In this document: in pieces, positions 13,001 through 28,000 of the stretch
Position numbering within the stretch: position 1 is the stretch's first letter
Layout of the letters: the number at the start of each line of letters is the position of its first letter
Assembly: GCA_911728455.2 (NCBI GenBank)
Contig: OU452227.1
Span: forward strand, 10,821,110-10,885,109
Direction: 5' to 3'
DNA length: 64,000 nt
Origin: Marthasterias glacialis
Lineage: Eukaryota > Echinodermata > Asteroidea > Forcipulatida > Asteriidae
The notes under the pieces: generated by a model
What the model saw: the letters and a program-made list of their open reading frames with translations, nothing else
What the model was told of the DNA's origin: nothing
Database searches by the model: none
Position numbers and translations under genes: made by a program

Positions 13001-16000
13001 GGATGAGATTTAAAGGGGAGACAATTTAAATAAGTATTGAATGTTCCGTAAGATGAACTGTAAGAATTCCTAGTTGGTATAAGAAGATACAATGACTTAG
13101 ATAATGCTTTTGAAAAAGCAGGGCTTGTCAAGGAACAGCCTGTATACAGAAAAACAAGAACCACCCCCCCCCAAAAAAAAAAAAAAAAAAAGCTAAACAC
13201 AGACAATTAAACAATCAAACAATTATGAATACGTGTATGATTACAACGGACTAAGACGCCCTCATCTCAGGGAGCTCAAAAGAAGGTTGGTCATTGATCC
13301 ATCCTGTGTCATGAAAACGCAGCTGTGCGTCTCTTATTTCATTGTGGTTTTACTCTCTAAGATGGCTGGACGACATTAATGCCTTGAACATTGTTGAATG
13401 CACGGTAGTCTGGGGCTTAAGCTGTGTCCTCTGGTACAGCCAAAGCACACTGGTTAACTGGTTCAGGCACCTAGGCCAAATTTCATCAAGCTGTTTACTG
13501 CTAAGCACATTTTTTGTGCTTACCAAAGCAGAAAAACATGCGTCTAAGCAAAAGTGTCTTTCATAAACGACTGAGAAGATTTGACAGTGTGTATGCGCGT
13601 TCACGATAGATTTGCAATCTGCTTACGAGAGCACCGGCAAGCTACATATATGAAATAGCAACTGTGCTAAGGCTTCAGGCCTCGAACTTAATCGAAGGTG
13701 GCCTGCCGAGTTGGCCAGGTGCCCCTACAGAACAACTACACTGTCATAAGGTGCACTTCGTAAGCATAAAATATCTGCTTACAGGCTTTATGAAAATCGG
13801 GCCCTGCTCTCCATACTTGGGTTTGGATCCCCAGCTGCAATGGATTTCCGTCAGTGGACTTTGAAAGGGCGGACTCTCAGTGTTTCACTGAAGAACATTC
13901 CATCAACTGCCTCCACTTGTTGAAGTACCTGAATGTATAATCTAACATGTCCATATGTAAATGTAATGTATAGATGGTATCTTTCGTCTATTTCTGCCGG
14001 GCATGCCTACCTCCAGGCTACATGTACAATGTACTTGAACGACCTCACAGCAGCAACCTCGTTGGGAGTACATGTATGTACATGTACATGTACTTTGTTC
14101 AGTGAAGCTCTTCACAAATGAACAATTCATCCACATTATTTTGCCAATGTTTGAATACAGTCTGCAACATACAAAAGAAGTACCTGCAAGTATTTCTCTT
14201 TAGAAGAAATTGAATACAACAACTTGGTTTGCATTCATGGTAGAACTACATGTACACACATGACGTACATGTGTATAAAAGGCCTACATGTAGGCATGAA
14301 GTTACACAAGTATGTATGGTTTTTCATCTCGTGTGTGACTGGGGAAAACAAATGTAAATTTTTTTATAAACATACTGTGTACTAATACAGGAACTTTACA
14401 GTAAAAGATACTATAAGTTATCACACAAGTGCGAGTGGAATACGGGAAAATGATGGGACGCAGACGCACTACATTTTCCCGTATTCCACGAGTGCGCGTG
14501 TGATAACAAATTTATCTTCCAGTCAACTGGAAGCTAATGAGCTTTGAGCGTTTATTTGATGAAGAGCAAAACGTGCAACGTGCAAATTTTAGAACGTCAT
14601 TTTGCACCGTGCGTATACGGAGCATGATGCATGATACTCACAATACGCAGAGTGCGATATAGACTACTGGGAGTATGATATGATTTATTTATCACACTCC
14701 CGTTGAGCAATCTGATTGGAGGGTTAGTGCGTACTGGAATATAATATTAGTTATCACACAAACGCGAGTGGAATACAGAAAAATATAGCGCTTCTGCATC
14801 CCATATCCCACGAGGCCGCAGGCAAGACCAGAACTGGACTCAATACCTGAAGTATCTCGCCAAGGTAACTAGTGCACAGTAAATCATAAGAGTGACGAAG
14901 TGTTGAATAATAGTACTTTTTCTGCCTTGTATGGGAAACCCGACTTGAAGCTAGCTCAATTTAATATAAGAACTTCACCAGGTCACTTTGATGAAGTTCA
15001 ATTTATGTTAATCAGACACGTCATTGATATTATGGCTTTACTTAAAACTCGACTTGATGATGTTATCTCGGATGATGAGGTACACTTTCACAATTTTTAT
15101 ACTTACTCGCCTTATTAATCACTCCATCACAACAGGCACATTCCACAAAAGTGGAAGGCGGCCAAAGTGATACCTATATCAGGCCATGGCCTCCGTTGCC
15201 CTGGTCTTGGCCTTGGTGCCCATTCAAAAGTTTCCCATAGACTTTTAAGATTTTTTTCATTAGAAGTGCCCTTCACAGAATGAAAATTCTGTTCGCAACA
15301 GAGGCGACCTAAGTGATCCTAGTAATCCTAGTCTCCAAATTCCTTGAGAGAGACGTCTTCAATCAGCTTTGTAAGTATGTGAATCTCAATCAACTCCTCC
15401 ATCAATATCAATCAACATTCAGACCATTACATGTACATCCCACTGCAATACTTGTCACTCATATTTAATCAGAGCAGACCTTATTGTTGATTTTAGCCTG
15501 AGATTAATATGTATGCAGATGACCCTGCCCTATATTATGCAAGCAAAGACATTAACGAGCCGGTCAAAGTCATAATTGACGACCTTTACTGAGCCCAATT
15601 TCATAGGACTGTTAACCGTGGAAATCTGCGCTTACGGCATGGACCGCCCCATAGGAATGCATGCTTTATAGGGCGCCGTAAGTAAGCGCAGAATTGCTGG
15701 TAACCAGCACCATGAAGTTGGGCCCTGGTGTCACAGCTTGGAAGAGCAAAAATTAACTTGGTCTTAATTTTGTTGGGCACCAAATCGAGACTTTGTAACT
15801 TGCCACACAATGATATTAACATTAACATTAATGGGACTTCACTCAATAGGGTGAAGAAATGTAAACATCTTGGTGTCATCGTAGACGAAAAATCTTTCTT
15901 GGAGTTATCACATTGATTGTGTGCGTATGAAGGCCCTGTCCAGAATGCACGTCATTGAGAAGGTCAAAAACATCATTCCTCAGAGTACCTGCAACCTTTT

Positions 16001-19000
16001 GTACAATGCCATTGTTTCCTCGCAATTCAACTACGGTGACGTAGTGTGGGGAATCTGTGAGGTTACACTCCCAAGAAAAGCTTCAAAAGCTCCAAAACAG
16101 AAATGCCCAAATTATGAGAAATGTCGACTGGAGTATACAACCATGCCCGATATGTGGCAGAGGGGGTCCCCCAAAAAAACTTTTCCCATTCTCTAACACA
16201 CTCTTCCCCTCTTGTACAGAAGTAACCCCGCCCCCTAAAATCCTCAAAAGAGTTCCAGAGATTTCCAGAACACAATGAAGACACAATAAGAGGGGGGTAC
16301 ACCCTGCCACACATCGAGCACCAAATGCTGGAGTATTCCAAGCAGCGTTAATCTCAAATGAACTAAATTGGATCTCTCAACGCAAAAAGACACCAGCACG
16401 ATGCCATCATGATGTACAAAACTATAAATAATCATGTGCCACAATATTTGACAAATTTAACATCGTCAAATCGAGCTATGCTTTGAGAAAAAGTTGCCTG
16501 TCTGTTTCCATTCCTGTGCCTAAAACAGAGTCTCTGAATAGAAGTTTTGGTTACTGAGGTGCAACTACTTGGAACTCCATAGACGCAAATATTCAAAATG
16601 CTCCCAGTGTGAAGTATTTTAAAAAGAAAATATCTGTAAGCATCTAATACTATCCCCATGTTGTGTCTATCCTGTAACCTCTGCCTTAATGTTCAGTTTG
16701 ATCTGTTTTGAACAAACATATCTGCATACTTTTAATACGATTATTTATGTATATTTCTCAGTTTTTAAAAACTGATCACCACTGTACACATGGGCAGCAC
16801 AATGTGCGTCTCTTCTATGCCACACTGCACGACATGAACACGTACGCTACAAATACGCACACGCATGTTTACATTTTCCAACAGGAAAGGCTGTGATTGG
16901 TCAAAAAGTAAGGGGGCGGAGCTCAATGAATCGGTCAAGTCCAGGCTTGTTGGTGTATGTTGATACATTCATGTAGCAGTGGAATGCACCTACAGAGGTT
17001 CTATTTAGTGTTATACCACTCAAATCACAGACGCAATTCCTGCACCACTCCTAGATTTTGATGACCTACTGTTAATAATACTGTTTGTAGTGGTCAGGTG
17101 AACAGGTTCAAATCCTTACTGCGGACAGCAGCAATACGAGTTCTTGAGTAAGACACTTGACCTTGTTCTACAGCTTCTTCACACTTAGCAGCAGTGTTTT
17201 AAGTTTTAGCCTCTGCCGCATGCCAGCACACCATCACAGCATACCCCCTACAGACCTCAGACAGGTCAACGACAACAGATTAGTATTCAGAGTGCTGAAT
17301 AAAATATTATATTTATTGAATGAACTAACCTTGTTGGATGACCACCTCATCTTTACTGTGCTTCACCGGGAACATGGCGTCAAAGATATCACTGCAAAAG
17401 AATCAAAAACAATCGGTAAATGTTATTTTACTTCACTGGGTACATTATGTACATGTGCATGAACACAAATTTATGCAACTTGTGAAATTTGAGGGTCCGT
17501 TTTAAAGTTTTTTCTTGAACACATGGTGACTCTTTTTTGTAATTTATGTAAGTCGCCCATGACAAGGCACAAGGCCACTCCAGGTGAGAGCTACAAGGAA
17601 AAGAGAGAGACAGCAGACAAAAAAGAAGACAGAAGAAAACTGTTTACATTCTGCTTAAATTTCCTTACATTTTTTACTAAATATTGCTGAGAGATTTACA
17701 ATACTTTGGTCCTTAAAAATTAACATAATTCATTCATTGAGTCAACACTGGGTACATGTATATGAAAATCTTCTGAGGGCCTAGTTTGATAAGAATGGGA
17801 TTGAGAATAAAGTGTAAACATATTCTTAGAATTAGGTAAATCACGAGAAATGAATCGATGCATAATACTAAATTGTAAAAGATAACTACATGTATCAGAG
17901 ACTTTCAGAGTTCTGTTATTATTATTATTTTTTTTCGATTGTGGATTTGAAGGAGCACAAAAGTCAGTATAGCTATTATAAGACCCCTTACAATAAGAAT
18001 TTGTAACAAAATAATCTGATTCAATAGATAACGAATGCCAGTAACATGAACTGATGACAGTGCCACATAATTAACTCTTGTAATTAAATGCATGATCACC
18101 CCCGTATACAGTGTAAATGTTCAATGGATGGTGACTGTCATGTAGAGGGGTCGGCGATAGTCACATCAGACTCTAATTAATTTTGGATAATTGGTGCATT
18201 TACTGAAGTCCTTTTTATAGTGGGTTAATACCCACGCCCCACATATTAATTTGATTCACACAACACAGCTGGACAAATGAATACGAAGGCCAGAGTTCAC
18301 GTTGTTGGACACAAACAACTCCAACTGATGAAAATACTGTCCAGAGGACTAATTTTGTAGGCTCTCGTTACAAGAAAAGGAGACTTCATTTTCCTCTGAT
18401 GTTAAGACACGATGTTAAGAAAATCACTTAGGAGTATGCGTCGGTTGAAACTTTCGTTCAAAAAAAAAAAAACTGCGTATATGAGGACATGAGGACTGAC
18501 AGCACATGTACGAGGGAAAACAGGTCGTATTTCGTGTACAGGTTATATGATCAGCATTCTCTGGTCCATGAAACCCAACACTGGCCGAGGAAAACTGCCT
18601 GTCATGATATTGGAAATGGGCTTATGTGAGCACACGGTACATGTACACGTACGGGATCGGGTATACATTCAGCGGGGGTAGGGCTGTGCAATGATGCATA
18701 ATGTAATGCACTGCTAACGAGACATCTTTTTAAGTGACAAGTGCACAGCATGGATATATTACAAGACCGTGCATACATGTGTACATACGTGTACATGTGC
18801 GTTCTTAGATTAAGTAGATTTCTACTACGCAAAGTATGTTCGTTAGTGGAGCAACCGCTGCCTACTTGTAATTTCGTAGAGATGCCGCATGTAATTAGAA
18901 AGAGAATGCTTACAAGATGTTCTTGGTTACCAAGTAAAGGCAGAGAACCACTCAAAAACAATATCCATTGAGAAGTCCATGCTACGTGTACTTTGGTTGG

Positions 19001-22000
19001 TAACACGTTTCTGGTAAGGGTAAAAGTATTGACGCTGGTGCTGTGTAAGACTTCCCAGGCTGCATGCTGGGTACGCTATTGCCAGCGGTCAAATCCCACC
19101 GTTCTTGAGTACGAGGCCTTGGGCAGCAGTAAATACAGGACTGACACACTTCTGGCCGAGTCTAGCCAATCTCATCTTAGGCCGTGTCGGAATCAATTAC
19201 TTTGACAGCAACTACGGCCAGAATGCAACATTATTCTCCAACGGTGTGGTGGTTGTTGTTGTTGTTGCAGCCAATGGCCCCTGCCATAGCCAAAGTGGCT
19301 TGATTTGAATGCAACATTATAGGCACATTAGTCTGTCATTTATTCCACCACACACTGAAACCTGCATGTACTTGCTGGTGCAAAAACTGATCAAATCACT
19401 TGCTTGGGTTATTTGGATGCGGCAGCAGTGTGTTTTACATAGTGGTAAAATATACATTGTAAGGACACTTATTTTGTGAGTCTTTATTTTTGACATCAGA
19501 AATTGCTTTACATTTGCTTTGGCAAAAATACTTTGTATCTATCTTGAAGAACTGCCTGGTTTTTAAATGTTAAACCAAAGGAGACAGGAAATCGGAAAGG
19601 GCAAATGAGACCATACTTGTTCTTTAACCCTGATGCAATAATTACATCAGTTGGAGAAGTGTTTTACACGCAGCCATTTATGACACTGCTGGCGAGCTTG
19701 TGGTGAAATATATGGGTTAAGTATGGCATAAGTACAGGTTCAGATGAAGATTAAATCCAACAAGCCTCTGTACAGATGGGTTGCAAATGATGCACTCTTT
19801 GATGACAGTTTCTAGTTTGGCTTGTAGCGAAGTCAAGCTCTGTAAGTTTCAACGCAGCTCGAATTGCTTACCAACCAATCATGAACGGAGTTTATGAAAC
19901 GCACGCGTGACCTGTGCAGTATTTATGCGTAACGCACAGTAGTGCAGTAAAAAATGGCAAAATTTTCCAAAGTTGACGTCATGTGCAACCATTCTATAGC
20001 TCTAAAGGTCATGTATGATGCTACTGTACATCACTGAGTCGGGAGAGAGAATAATCACACCCGTCTTCCAAGAAACATATCAGGTAACCATAGCTCTATG
20101 AGTCAACCAACCTGTGGGATTTTCAATCAAATTAGGTGGTGATATTTCAAGATAACATCTAATGACTGAACTTTGTTAAATGTGCTTAGTTTGACTGAGC
20201 TCCACTGACATGAAGATTTCCATGGAAGTAAGGCAACTTTCCTGCAAATGGCAGATTTTCAGACGGATTATATATTTCTTGTGACAATTGGCACCAGTTT
20301 CATTGTAAATTTGGAAAAAAACAAAATTCACCTTTTCAAAGGAAATTTTGACAGCTTCTTTTCAAAATGTTTCTGGAAAAATGTGTAGCTTATTTAAATA
20401 AATTAACAATAGTGTAGAACTAATTTACATGATGATGATAATGAGACAGAAACACACATGACACATCCCAAATAGCTTACCTTCGCTCATTCTCGTCCAG
20501 ATGGGAAAACAGCACATTTTTGGCGATGGACTTGGACAAGGCAGCCATGGTCTTATAATCTTTCGGGATAACCTTGGTTTGAAAGGAGTTAACAAGTTTT
20601 GATTATTATAATAGTTTGACCATGTTTGACATAACAACAATAATAATAATAACACAGCATTTGTAAAGGCGCACAATAATCTGTTAGGAAACATTCAAAG
20701 GCACCGGTCAAGATAAAACAAAAAGAAAACATTCTTAAATTGTAGGGAATGCAAGTGTGAACATGTGTGTTTTCAGTCGTTGATGGAAAAGAGAGATGTT
20801 TTGTATTTCCCTGAGGTTTTCAGGTAGTGAATTCCAGAGTCTGGGCGCTATGCCGGAAAAAGTCCTGTCCCCATAGCTGGCTAAACCCTACCAGGGAACA
20901 AGGAGCATATTGCTGGTAAATCTCAGACCCGGTCTTGAAATACGGGGAATCAACAGGTTTTGTATGTAGAGTGGGGGCTGAACCATGTAATTCCAGCCCT
21001 GACCCAATGTCCTGCTTCATGTTTTTAAAGACTACCATTCTAATACTTTGTTTCTGAATTAAGTACATGTACTCATTATTCACACTCCCTTTAAAATAAG
21101 GAGCGTCCCGTCTTCACCCCTAGCACTTCAATTATATGCACATTTTGACTTGCTGCCCCCTCCACGTGTTTGGACAAGGGAACGTCGACTCAATCAACTT
21201 GTTAGTAATTTGTAACAAAGCACACGGGTCACACTCATTATTGCCTTTGCTCACTGTTGCCTGGGACCTTTGGACATTGGAACCATGGCAGTGTGTCGCG
21301 ATGCCATGAACTGCTAGTGTTCAGCCAACAATCGACTCTTGACAAAATGTTGAACGATTTTTCAGGTGTGACTAGTTTAAAGGGAAACGTGCTTTGCTAA
21401 GTGCTTTGTCTCTGCGAACTATTTTCTTGAAATAAGAACACATGCCAAGTGCAGAGTTTACTTTTGCTTGAATCCTCTACTTTCGACATTGATCGACATT
21501 GTACATGTACAGCAGTCTTAGAAACTCATGGAGGAACCAAAGTTTACACTGCTCCTCTTGACCTTAGTGCCCCTTTAAACACAGTGTTCAAATAGCCTTA
21601 CAGATGTATGATTGTTTGTTAAATGGAAGTGCCCTTTGCAAAATGAAAAGACACATTCCAGGCCTGTTTATAACTTATGCATGTGGAATATGTTTTTCAG
21701 ATTGAGTTCTTATACAATAATTATCAGGAGGCCTGACACTTTGTTCTTGTTAGGGCGCGGCAGTTTCTCCTCAGTAAAGGTCACCTCTATGAGAGAAATT
21801 GTAATTTGTACTGCCACATTTCACGGGGCACCAAGGCAATTGGGGGAGGGGGGAGGGCATGGAGGCAATTACCTCCGTAGCCTCCTAGAAAATCAAAATT
21901 TAACCCCCTTACTATACAATAATACTGATTGAACGTACCCACTATCAAATTTTTTGTTGTTGTAGAATTTACTTATTGTAATGAGGGTGCTCTGTCAGTC

Positions 22001-25000
22001 GACTGAAACATGATATCACGGTAAATGCACCCGATACGGGTAATTCCGTGCAGGGTTACCTTTTTCACGCAGTCATTACAAAGGGTTTGTGGGGGGTATA
22101 GCTTGGGACGATCAGTCAACTAAGCCACTTACAGAGCATTTCTGAACTCAGGATATTATGATCCACATAAAAAAAAATTATCTGCTTTCACATTATGATG
22201 CCCACTTTTCAAATTCAAACTTTTTTATCCGATCTGATGCTCGATTCCAAGGATAATTCTAATTAAACTCAAAAATCCTGTGGGTTGTTTTTCAACGGGA
22301 AGTCGGTCACTTTCAGAAAATTTTGCACAAATTTGGTTGCACCGGTAAACGTAAACATGTATTATTATCTCTTTCACTACGGATATATAATGTACAGCTC
22401 TGACTGAATTGTTTAATATTTTGTTTATTTCGAGCAGCTGGCAGCGGCTCTCCGGCGTATGAAGTTATTCACGGAGCTGCTGTGAGCAGTTAAACAAAAA
22501 GCCGAATATCCATGATGCCATTAGCCTTTTTGAGATATGGTGGACACTATAGGAGTGCACTGTATGCTTTGGGTGTGTACAGACAACTTTACCCAGACCA
22601 AATAGTGTCATAGTATTGTGTCCACCATATCTCAAAATGGCTTATTGGGCAGAACCAAAACAAGAGATTTCAGACATAAATGTAACTGTAAATACCATTA
22701 GCAGATCTCTGCCACCTACATGAGATAAACTAAAGCAACATTTCAAAGGGAATCAAGGTAATGGCCATGGGGATTTGGCTCCATACTATTGTTTTACTTT
22801 TGTAAATTTTGATGTAAATTTTGATGTTCTTAAAAAATTTGATTATACATGTAAGAGGGCCTCAAATGATCAGCATTGCTGGATGGGTTGCCCTCTATAC
22901 AGATGGTTCTAAAAAAAAAAAATTAATTATTTTTTATTTTTATGACTTGTGCACAGCGACAATCATGGGTACAAATTCTTGGTGTCCCAAGCCTGTTACT
23001 TCACGGAGGCAATGAAGGCAATTCCCTCTGTTACACCTTGCCACTGCCTTGGTGCCCTTGAAATAGTCCAGTACAAATTTACATTTTCCTCATAAGAGGT
23101 GCCCTTTATCAAGAAGAAAATGCCTTAGTGCCCTTGCCCTTTCAAGAATGAAGCAATCAGGCCTGGTGACCATATGATCAAAAACAGTTTGAACAACAGA
23201 TGAAACGATTATCTCAAATCGATCAAATCACTTTATTCACACATAAAGGAAACATGCAAGAGTCTAGCCCAGTGCTCCACATGATGGATGGAGGCACGAA
23301 AAACTAAAGATACAAAACAATAACAGAGACAAAAATTAAAAGGCGACATCAATTAATTATTAAGCGCTGTGTCAATGAAGAACCAAAAGTACACATCGGT
23401 GCATAGTTAAAAAACACAAATAACAGTCTTCATCCTCAATGCAAAAAAAGTTAACATCTATTATAATGGGCGCGGTACCCGCTGCTAATAGGATTCGAAC
23501 TGCCTCTAGCTACCGGGCAATCTCGGTAGTGTAGTTGGTAAGACATCTGCTCTAGAATTGGCGGGGGTCATGGGTTCCAATCCAACCCGAGGAATATGCC
23601 TTTAGATTTTTTTTTTCACAGGACTCGGAAAAGTACTGAGTATACAGTGCTTAATACACATCGGTGTATGGGTAAAAAACGCAAATAATCTACTTGTTTG
23701 TCGACTATATGATCTTCGAAGAGTTTGATGTCTTTGTAACAAAAACTCTACCCATTCTTGACTGGGCACACTTACATGCAACTCTCATCCCTCTCAAACA
23801 ATTTACTCTTGTAACACTGTACTCCATTAGACTTTCTGAGGTGTGGCGGACACTTCAAAAATAGGAGCGCACTGTTTAGTTTTGTTGTGTACAGACAAGT
23901 ACATGTATACCCAAACCAATTAGTGCCCGAGTAACGAGTCCACCATATCTAAAAAATGGTGGACACATTACAAGCCATATTGAGATGGTGGACACTTTAC
24001 AAGCCATATTGAGATGGTGGACACATTACAAGCCATATTGAGATGGTGAACACATTACCAGGACACTTATTGGTTTGGGTAAATTTGTCTGTATACAACC
24101 AAACTAACCAGGCACTCGTATAGTGCCCGCCATACCTCAGAAAGGCTAGGGGCCTGCCTTCATCCATATTTACCTTCTTAACATAGGAAGCTGCATACTC
24201 TTCAGTTAAGGGCTCAGCGCTGAAGGCACCACGACGCCTGCGTCCTTTGGTCTGTACCACCGGGGGTGTTGAGGCGGTTTCATCAGGCTCCTCTACTTCC
24301 TCTGTCTGGGGTGCAGGACTGGGCATGGCAGGGGAAGGTTTAGTCTTCTCCAGCTGCTCCTGTGGGTACAAAAGAGCCAGAGAATTGTTCATTAGTGAGA
24401 TCGAAGACTTACATGTATCGTCAGATTCTTAACCTTTGGGTCCAACGCTTTTGTGACGATTATGAGATCTGTAGAGAAGGGTGATCGTTGGCAATTTTTC
24501 TAAAGTCACACACATGATTTTGTTCTCAAAATCTGTTTGAAAACTTGGGCAAAGAAATCTGACCTCCATTGTCGATGAACATGTGCACTTGGTGCGGTAC
24601 GGCATGCTAGTGTAGTGTACATGTTCATGTATGTACGATGTACATATAAAACCCCTTACAGTTTTAAATACACCTGTACTTCCACTTCATTTGCTAAAAT
24701 GTTTACATATCCACCACATTACATTTTGACAAGTCCATAGTGGAGAAGAAACAATATACACATTTCCAAATGTCAGGGTAATTATATTACTGTCCACAAG
24801 TAACAAACTCTAAATACATAAAACAACTGTACAGTGCACTCGACTGCTAAGGCTGTACATGTACATGAACTACTCCATGATTTTTGTATCATGCGATGAT
24901 CTGAAGAACACAATCCAATTTCTGAGATTTTCAAAAACAATTTGGTTTATCTAAGATGAGACTTATTGCGACAGCATCAATTTTAATTGTACTGCAAGCT

Positions 25001-28000
25001 GATAGTAATGACACGGCTACTACAGTGTACTGTGTGCATGGTTTTCAGAACTAGTAGTATGTAGTCTTGAGGATGCTGACTTGGGCAGCTGCAGGAAGTC
25101 ATGAAGGTAGGGCAAATGATTTAGTGATATCGTTTTTACTAGGGGAGGCTTCAGCCAAGTGACAGCAAACTTCCCCGGTAAGCCCACAGCGCTCAGCAAG
25201 AGAACAATCTAGGTTATCTGCTGTCACTTTGCTAGCTGATTAAGTCTTCCACTACAGCCCTCTTGTTTTTTTATTTCTTAATTTGACTGCCCAGAACTCC
25301 TCAAATTTTGCTTGAAACATCATTAGAAATGGTTTAGGATGTTTGTTTTTTTAAGTGTTTTAGTTGATGTAGTTTTTTGCTAATCTTGCCTTTTTTTGCC
25401 TCTGTTTTTGTCTAAAGCTCACATTGTTTGTTTTGTTTAATCTCTTTATAAGGCTTATGTTTATACTTTGTTTGATGCTTTTTTTATGTATTTTTGACCG
25501 CAATTCAGCTGCTGACTGCGATGGTCGATTTTTAATAACCATTTCAAATCAAATCAATTCAAATCAAACACTATTTTAGGTATTTATTCATTTTATTTAC
25601 ATGTATTTCATTACACGTCCAACAGCGTAAGCTACATGTACCACTAACGAGATGAATAGGAGACGCAGATGAAGGGTTTAGTTTTAGATGTGGGAGGAAA
25701 ACAGTAAATGGGGAAAATGCATGCAATCAGGTAGGGACTGAAAACCCAATCCACATTCAAGGCCCCAGTCTGAGGTGGGATTGGAACCACAGAGGTGAAA
25801 GGCAAGGAAAGAAACCACTGAACCACCCTAATCCCCAAAACCTTTTCCGCAAAGGTAATACCATTAAGCCATCTCTGTGTTGTATTGTAGAAAGTTTTGC
25901 TATTACAAAAGACGCAGAACACAAACTCTTCAATTTCAAATTAATAATCCTTCTGAAAGACCATGGCACAAAACTGTCAAAAACTGTACACAAATATCGC
26001 AATCACCATGAGTAACTAATACAATTGCGGTAATTCACTTACATCACGTAACCATGGATGTAAAAGGTAATTGTTAGTTGTATGTGAATCTACCGAGTGC
26101 TCACCATAACATGAACAGAATACGAAATTACATTGATGGATCAAGCTTTCCCTTTTCAATTACGAACGTAATTATTTTTTAATCTGCTTAAGAAATCACA
26201 CGCATCACCTAATCACGACTCAACGAGGACGCACCATCTAAATCCTAAAATCCCCTTTTTATATTAAGGGTAATCAAATGACAGGCCTCGATCTTAAGAA
26301 AAACAGGGGCAGGCCTTTGCTGGCCAAATCAGAGAAAAATTGTACAAGGGCATGCTGGCCAAGTTGGTAGTGACAGTGCAATTTTTCTGAAGGGCATGCT
26401 GGCCAACTCGACAGGGCATGAGGCCAATGGCCTCGGTGGCCTCGGTTAAGACCAAGGCCTGAAATGATGCATACTACAGAGTGTACATGAGTGAGTGCAA
26501 AATTAGAAACTATCCTTGACTATGGGAGTCATCCTCACACACTAGCTGGTATCAGGGCTCACACTTAGCACTGGCCCGGCCTACATTGTCTAGCAAAAAC
26601 TGTTATGGGCTAGTAAACGCCACTTCTCAACTTGCCCTGTGGGCTACTAAAAACTGTGCAACTTACTTGTTTATAATGCTCATACTTCTTCCTTTTCAGA
26701 TGTGAATGATACGTTTTAGAAATGTGTTAATTTATTTTTGAATGTGTGAATGTAACTTCATTTAACAGCTATAAACTGGTTGTGATCGCTACCATTAGTA
26801 TCAGGAAGATACATGTAAGACAATACGTGTTTAAAATTTCAGCAACAAAAACTTCATGGGGGCAAGTAAAATGCACAGTTTACTAGCCCCTTGGGTTACT
26901 TTACAAAAAGCTTTTGCGCAAGACCTGTGGTATAAAAATCAATTAGATTGATATTGTTTTAAATTATAACTTATTCATAAACAGTTACAAATATTCAAGT
27001 TATGAACAGGACACATTTGTACACATCATAAAGTCATGTTTGAGGTCTCAAAAAAAAAAAAAAAAAAATTGTACAAAATTATATATGTACACTTAAACAG
27101 AGGCATCTATTATTTTATCAAATTAACATCTGGCCATTGAAGTTAATTACATTGAAATTATACGTGTTGTGCAGAGTAACTTCCACTGGTACACGTATCC
27201 ACTTACATGTATGTGTATGTACATGTACATGTACATGTCATGCATGTAGCTAACTGACTCTAATCATGTATTATAAACACATACCTGTGCATCCTGTACA
27301 TGTAGACTCTACTTAAAGGGGTCGTGCCGTCTTGTTGATAGCAGTAAATGGAATAACCCAGTTACTACGCGTGCGTGCGTGCCGGCAGTCACATCACAGT
27401 TTGACAATGACGGCACCCTTTGTGATTTGTCCGCGAGCGCGCACATCTGCAGTATCTGAGTGAGAGTTCAATTTTCCATGCACAGACACAGGCCTGCTAT
27501 AATCATGACGACACAGCCCCTTTAATCTACTGTACGCACTGGACAGTGGACACACTGGACAGTGGACACACCTACATGTACATGTACAATGTACATGTAT
27601 CATGTATGTATACACACTTTAAGTAAAAATGATTACAGCATCTACAATGAAAGGTAAAATACCATTTCATGTGCAATGTCAATTGTTTTTGGTCGTTGAG
27701 TTTTTTAAGAAATGTAAGCCAAAAACCTGTTAAACTGACAACTGCCTAGCTACAACCATGTATTAAAACAAATCTAAACTGCCTCCATATGTACACCAAA
27801 CACCTGTTCAATTGCCCATGTTACAAAAAAACTGTTAAACTACCTCTACATCTACATCTAAACCATCAACCTGTTAAATTGTCCAGGACACTAAACCATC
27901 TAAAATTTGAGAGAACATGAAGAAAACTTGAGTCAGCGCCGTAACTACTGTAGGGCAAAATTTTAGGTGGGCACAAGGGGGGGGCACCATTTTTCCTAAG

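Larger units (their letters stand above)
14886..16690 (+). pseudogene. decayed non-LTR retrotransposon (LINE, jockey/CR1-like)
   Basis: Fragments of one ORF lie in order with stops and frameshifts. First is an endonuclease-like start, [20 protein letters not shown] (from about 14945). Then come reverse-transcriptase pieces: [20 protein letters not shown] near 15345, MYADD near 15511 (the catalytic YADD box), [17 protein letters not shown] near 15830, and [20 protein letters not shown] near 15980. Last is the C-terminal [17 protein letters not shown] near 16400. Two MITEs (15591-15726 and 16143-16322) interrupt it. A full element would be 3 kb or more, so it is also truncated and inactive. Confidence 0.85.
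6530..17329 (-). other. PRKAR1A intron 5 (10.8 kb)
   Basis: A large repeat-filled intron. In order it holds a duplicated segment (7140-8780), a family 1 SINE (8989-9357), a composite GGGCCC element with tandem units (10752-11392), a family 2 SINE (about 12000-12190), a TTAA MITE (12744-12946), a GGGCCC-type element (13473-13804), palindromes (14393-14830), a broken LINE (14886-16690) and a SINE scrap (17085-17165). I recognise no second gene in it. Confidence 0.65.
20573..24173 (-). other. PRKAR1A intron 3
   Basis: Contains an (AAT)n tract near 20638-20652, degenerate CAGGCCTGAT MITE pieces (21744-21893), a better copy at 22988-23165, a palindromic MITE at 22523-22642, family 2 SINE sequence (23392-23675) and a rearranged MITE with 29-bp tandem repeats (23829-24147) that ends 27 bp from the exon 3 donor border. 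Confidence 0.6.

Noticed and set aside
23512-23590. tRNA gene-like sequence
   Set aside because: It shares a non-tRNA body with 12000-12190, so it is a second SINE family and not a working tRNA gene.
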